A DNA stretch of 64,000 nucleotides, taken from assembly GCA_963831705.1 (NCBI GenBank), contig CAWHRE010000001.1, forward strand, positions 97,293 through 161,292. Direction: 5' to 3'. Origin of the DNA: DASQPR01 sp963831705 (GTDB lineage: Bacteria > Actinomycetota > Actinomycetes > Mycobacteriales > Micromonosporaceae). The notes beneath the pieces are model-generated. The model saw only the letters and a program-made list of their open reading frames with translations. It was not told where the DNA came from and searched no databases. The position numbers and the translations under genes are program-made. Positions 60,748 to 64,000 of this stretch are shown here, piece by piece (position 1 is the stretch's first letter; every line of letters begins with the position of its first letter).

Positions 60748-62563
60748 ACGTCACCTCCTCATCGTCGTCGGCATCGGCGAGCCCATCGTCGAATCGCTGC
60801 GCCTGCAGATCGAACATCGTCCGGTAGCGACCGCCCAGCGCCATCAGCTCGTCGTGGCTGCCGAGCTCGACCACGGCGCCGTGCTCGACGACGCAGATCC
60901 GGTCGGCTTGCCGTACGGTCGAGAATCGGTGCGAGACCAAAATCGTCGTGGCGCCGCGCGTCGCGGCCAGGATGCGCGCGAAGATCTCCGCCTCGCCACG
61001 CGCGTCGAGCTGCGCCGTGGGCTCATCGAGCAGCACCACACCGGCGCCCTGCTGGACCGCGGTCAGCGTACGGGCGAGAGCGATGCGCTGCCACTGACCA
61101 CCGGACAGGTCGATCCCGCCGGGATAACCCTTCGCGAGGATCGTGTCGAGGTCGGCGAGGTTGTCGGCGCCGGCCGCCCGCAGCGCATCGGTGATGACGT
61201 CGTCCGGTGCGCCGAGCGGAGCGACGTTGTCCCGCAGCGGCCATTCGAAGCGCAGGAAATCCTGGAAGACCGCGGTCACGCGGCTGCGCCAAGCGGCTAC
61301 GTCGAAATTGCGGATGTCGATGCCGTCGGCCTCGATCGCTCCGGACTGCGGGTCGTACAGGCGGCAGATGAGCTTCGCGAGCGTCGTCTTGCCCGCGCCG
61401 TTGCGTCCGACGATCGCGAGTGACGTCCCGGCCGGAACGGTGAGGTTGAATCCCTCCAGGACCGGCTGATCCGAACCTGGATAGGCGAACGTGACATCGC
61501 GGAGCCGCAGCTCGCGTACGGGACGGCCGGTCGCGTCGTGCGGATCGGCCGGCGGCGGCGTCGGCAGTGCGCCGGCCTCGGCAGCGGATGGGCCGAGCCG
61601 CAGCACCGCCGCGACCGGCGCGGCCGAACCGTCGAGTGCCCAGTTGAGCCCGCCGAACGCGATCGCGGATGTGCCGATAGCGGCTTGCGCGAACGTGACG
61701 GTGGCGCCGAGCGCGAGCGTACCGGCGACGAGCGCATGCCCGAGCGTGCCGAACACCACGGCGTTTCCGGCCAGGACGATCACCACGCACGTGAGGATCG
61801 GGCGTTCACGCAGCTTGGTGGCTTCGTATTGCAACGTGTGCAACCGGCGCCGCCGGTCGACGAATCGATCGATCACCCAGTCGGCCAGCCCGAACATCCG
61901 GACTTCTTTCGCCGCCGGCGGGTCGACCGCGAGACGGTACGCATAGTCGGCGTCCTGTTGCGCACTGCGTACCTCATCGGTTCGGCGGTCTTTCCAAACG
62001 CCGCTCTCGCGTAGCAGCCAGTGCGTGCTCAACCATGCTCCGGCCAGCACGAACGGCGCCCACCACGTGTAGCCGAACAGGACGGCGGCACTGGCCACGC
62101 CGCTGAGCAGCGCGACCAGTCCGTCCGCGATGAAGTCCATCGACAGCGACAGCGGCGGACCCTGCATGCCGAGATCGAAGTCGCGGGCCGTGGCCATGTC
62201 CTTCGCGAGTTCCGCGCTCTCCAGGTGCCCGATGCCCGGTGGATCGACCGACGCCTCGGTCAGCTGGTCATAGAGCCACGCCGAGACCTGATCGCCGATT
62301 CCGCCGCTGACCGCTCGGTGGATCGGGACGAGAACCTGCATCGCGATGAACACCACGCCGACGGCGGTCAACGGGGCAACCAGTGAGTGATGCCCGGTCA
62401 CGGCGCTGACCAGCACGCCCATCACGATCGCGAACACGGCCGGCAGAACCGAACGCAGTAGCAAAAGTGCCCACCACGCCACGGCATATCCCCGGTGGGC
62501 CTTCCGGAGCGTGGCCAGGAAGATCCACTCGTTGCGGCCACGCAGCCGGCGGAGGCGCTTCAT
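60731..62563 (-). CDS. ABC exporter half-transporter 1 (TMD-NBD)
   Basis: Protein of 610 residues with a membrane domain (about residues 25-310) and ATPase: GRNGAGKTT, Q-loop VFQDFLRFEW, canonical LSGGQWQRIALAR, Walker B VVLLDEPTAQLD and switch VSHRFST. Its signature is canonical while the partner's is SFGQ, so the heterodimer has one weakened site. There is no N-terminal peptidase domain, so it does not process leader peptides itself. Confidence 0.92.
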   Translation of the reverse strand: MKRLRRLRGRNEWIFLATLRKAHRGYAVAWWALLLLRSVLPAVFAIVMGVLVSAVTGHHSLVAPLTAVGVVFIAMQVLVPIHRAVSGGIGDQVSAWLYDQLTEASVDPPGIGHLESAELAKDMATARDFDLGMQGPPLSLSMDFIADGLVALLSGVASAAVLFGYTWWAPFVLAGAWLSTHWLLRESGVWKDRRTDEVRSAQQDADYAYRLAVDPPAAKEVRMFGLADWVIDRFVDRRRRLHTLQYEATKLRERPILTCVVIVLAGNAVVFGTLGHALVAGTLALGATVTFAQAAIGTSAIAFGGLNWALDGSAAPVAAVLRLGPSAAEAGALPTPPPADPHDATGRPVRELRLRDVTFAYPGSDQPVLEGFNLTVPAGTSLAIVGRNGAGKTTLAKLICRLYDPQSGAIEADGIDIRNFDVAAWRSRVTAVFQDFLRFEWPLRDNVAPLGAPDDVITDALRAAGADNLADLDTILAKGYPGGIDLSGGQWQRIALARTLTAVQQGAGVVLLDEPTAQLDARGEAEIFARILAATRGATTILVSHRFSTVRQADRICVVEHGAVVELGSHDELMALGGRYRTMFDLQAQRFDDGLADADDDEEVTYDVLD

Positions 62564-62594
62564 CCAGTGATGATGTCATCGACCGCCGACAAAA

Positions 62595-63002
62595 TCAGGA
62601 ACGGACCAGCGCCACGACCGGGATTTTGCGGGCGGTCTTCAGCTCGTACTCGGCGAATCCGGGGTAACGACGCGCTTGCTCGGCGTAGATCTTGTCGCGC
62701 TTCGGGCCGGCCACCGGCGTCGCGGCGGCGGCGTAGCGTTCGGTGCCGACCTCTATCTCCACCTGCGGGTTGGCGACGAGATTGTGGTACCACGCCGGAT
62801 GTTGCGGGGCGCCGGCGTAGGACGCGAACACGTACAGCTCGTGGTCGCCGGCCAGATACATCATCGGGTGTACGCGGTCCTCGCCGGTCTTCGCACCCTT
62901 CGTGTGCAGTAGCAGGATCGGTGCGCCCTCGAAGTTGCCACCGACCTTTCCGCCGTTTTCGTGAAACTCACTAATAATCTGCGCATTCCAGTCATCTGCC
63001 AT
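62595..63002 (-). CDS. F420/deazaflavin-dependent nitroreductase-family protein (Ddn-like)
   Basis: Small oxidoreductase of 135 residues of the FDOR-A group: the opening WNAQIISEFHENGGKVGG, the LLLHTKGAKTGEDRVHPMMY block and SYAGAPQHPAWYHNLVANP are typical. Family members use F420H2 to reduce quinones or nitroaromatics. This marks the host as an F420-making actinomycete. It lies 31 nt upstream of the ABC exporter operon on the same strand and may be its first gene. Confidence 0.92.
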   Translation of the reverse strand: MADDWNAQIISEFHENGGKVGGNFEGAPILLLHTKGAKTGEDRVHPMMYLAGDHELYVFASYAGAPQHPAWYHNLVANPQVEIEVGTERYAAAATPVAGPKRDKIYAEQARRYPGFAEYELKTARKIPVVALVRS

Positions 63003-63080
63003 GAGGAAACCGTAACCCGAAACCGGAGCGACAGCCGTCTACTCGCGCACGTAAGGTCTGGGCAGATCGTGAGGAGACCC

Positions 63081-64000
63081 GTGACCGTCGAAGCCGCGCC
63101 CGCCGATGCCGCCGTCGTTGAAGACGCAGCCGTAGGAACGTTCACTCCGCTGCGCTACGTGCCGTTCCGGCTGTTGGTCATCGGGCGGGCGATCAATTCG
63201 CTCGGTGGCTCGGTGGCCGGATTGGCGCTCGGATTCGCCGTCCTCGACATGAATCACTCGGTCAGCGATGTCGGTTACATCGTCGCGACCCGGACCATTC
63301 TGAACGTCATATTCATCCTGTTCGGCGGCGTGATCGCGGACCGCCTGCCACGCAATCTGCTGATGGTCGGCGGCTGCGTGACGTCGGGGCTCAGCCAGGG
63401 TATTGCCGCGACACTGTTTCTGACTCACTCCGCGACGCTGCCCGTGCTGCTCGTGCTCGCCGGCCTCAACGGCATGACGTCGGCGGTCACCATGCCGGCG
63501 TCCGCCGCGCTGTTGCCGCAGACTGTGCCGACGTCGATTCGCAAACAGGCGAATGCCCTCAACCGCCTGGTCATGAACGCGATCAATATCGGCTCGCTCG
63601 CAGTAGCCGGCACACTGGTGGCCACGATCGGCTCCGGCTGGTGCGTCGCTTTCGACGCCGCCACGTTCATCGTGGCCGGAATCTTCTTCGCGTCGATCCG
63701 TACTCGGCCGAAGACCGCGGTCGTCCAGGAAGCCGTCGTTGCCGAAGACGCCGCGGTTGTGGAGGAGACGGCGCCCAAGGAAAAGCAGCCCGGTCTCTTC
63801 ACGAGCCTGCGCGAAGGCTGGACGGCGTTCATCAGCCATACCTGGCTATGGGTCGTCGTGCTCGGCTTCATGCTGTTCAACGCCGCGTTCGACGGCGGCA
63901 TCAGCGTGCTCGGTCTGCATTTCGCCGACATCACTGTCGGTCGGCGTCTGTGGAGTGTCGTACTCGCCGCCGAGACCGTCGGCGCGCTGCTCGGCGCCCT
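63081..64000 (+). CDS. MFS transporter (3' partial)
   Basis: A frame without stop runs from the GTG at 63081 (GAGGAG 5 nt upstream) to the window end, about 306 residues. Membrane segments begin at RLLVIGRAINSLGGSVAGLALGFAV; the RLPR loop between helices 2 and 3 and a central hydrophilic loop with Val/Glu-rich repeats (residues about 215-235, EAVVAEDAAVVEE) are seen. It resembles MFS-3 exporters of drugs or enterobactin type. It is divergent from the F420 reductase gene (78 nt). Confidence 0.88.
   Translation, partial: MTVEAAPADAAVVEDAAVGTFTPLRYVPFRLLVIGRAINSLGGSVAGLALGFAVLDMNHSVSDVGYIVATRTILNVIFILFGGVIADRLPRNLLMVGGCVTSGLSQGIAATLFLTHSATLPVLLVLAGLNGMTSAVTMPASAALLPQTVPTSIRKQANALNRLVMNAINIGSLAVAGTLVATIGSGWCVAFDAATFIVAGIFFASIRTRPKTAVVQEAVVAEDAAVVEETAPKEKQPGLFTSLREGWTAFISHTWLWVVVLGFMLFNAAFDGGISVLGLHFADITVGRRLWSVVLAAETVGALLGA

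Noticed and set aside
1..64000. tRNA, rRNA, insertion sequences, prophage genes, attachment sites
   Set aside because: No tRNA T-arm consensus in a foldable context, no transposase or integrase motif, and no flanking direct repeats were seen by eye; a covariance or profile search would be decisive.

Overview
The window is high-GC chromosomal DNA with a strong G/C preference at third codon positions, many GTG starts, Shine-Dalgarno sites of the GGAGG type, ATGA overlaps, a SigE-type ECF sigma factor, a deazaflavin (F420)-dependent reductase and a SAM-IV riboswitch. Together these point to an actinomycete (Actinomycetota); the genus cannot be set from the sequence alone. I see no rRNA, tRNA, transposase, phage gene or CRISPR array.

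Left part (1-17.3 kb) is carbohydrate uptake and breakdown. It opens inside a Dpp/Opp-type importer (two permeases, two ATPases, family-5 binding lipoprotein) followed by a GH1 beta-glucosidase, so the importer probably carries beta-glucosides. A secreted GH18-like protein with a carbohydrate-binding tail follows on the minus strand. Next is an amino-sugar or tagatose locus: SIS-domain deaminase/isomerase (AgaS type), ROK kinase, PfkB kinase and class II aldolase on the minus strand, divergent from a DeoR regulator and an ABC sugar importer without its own ATPase. This resembles the Aga pathway, with an ABC importer plus a kinase in place of a PTS.

Middle part (17.3-32.5 kb) holds a VOC protein and then an unusual accessory locus (18.5-28.3 kb): acyl-CoA ligase (frameshifted as read), MFS transporter A, an esterase fused to a CatB/Vat-type acetyltransferase, a 20-residue Ser-Val-Glu-Lys repeat peptide gene with a near-perfect ribosome binding site and its own hairpin, MFS transporter B with the same unusual C-terminal domain as A, a secreted SGNH hydrolase and an ATP-grasp ligase. 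This is the best candidate for an undescribed peptide-linked system. A complete polyamine/phosphonate-type ABC importer follows.

Right part (32.7-64 kb) is mixed: an ECF sigma factor with a membrane partner, a fused ABC exporter (two frameshifts, degenerate second ATPase), nitroreductase, aminoglycoside phosphotransferase-like kinase, several lipoproteins, threonine dehydratase-like enzyme, tandem molbindin, FKBP isomerase, Nei-type DNA glycosylase, a glucose-6-phosphate isomerase broken by four indels, alanyl-tRNA synthetase, acyl-CoA thioesterase, PAP2 phosphatase, an SDR/TetR divergent pair with two matched operators, polysaccharide deacetylase, DEAD-box helicase, a SAM-IV riboswitch before a class V aminotransferase, a paired ABC exporter, an F420-type reductase and a partial MFS gene.

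Two families of intergenic palindromes (A: 5776, 41531, 51514, 57363; B: 17283, 28264, 42513) lie just 3' of genes across the window. Seven probable indels fall in only three genes, so either those genes are decaying or the assembly has local errors in G/C runs.
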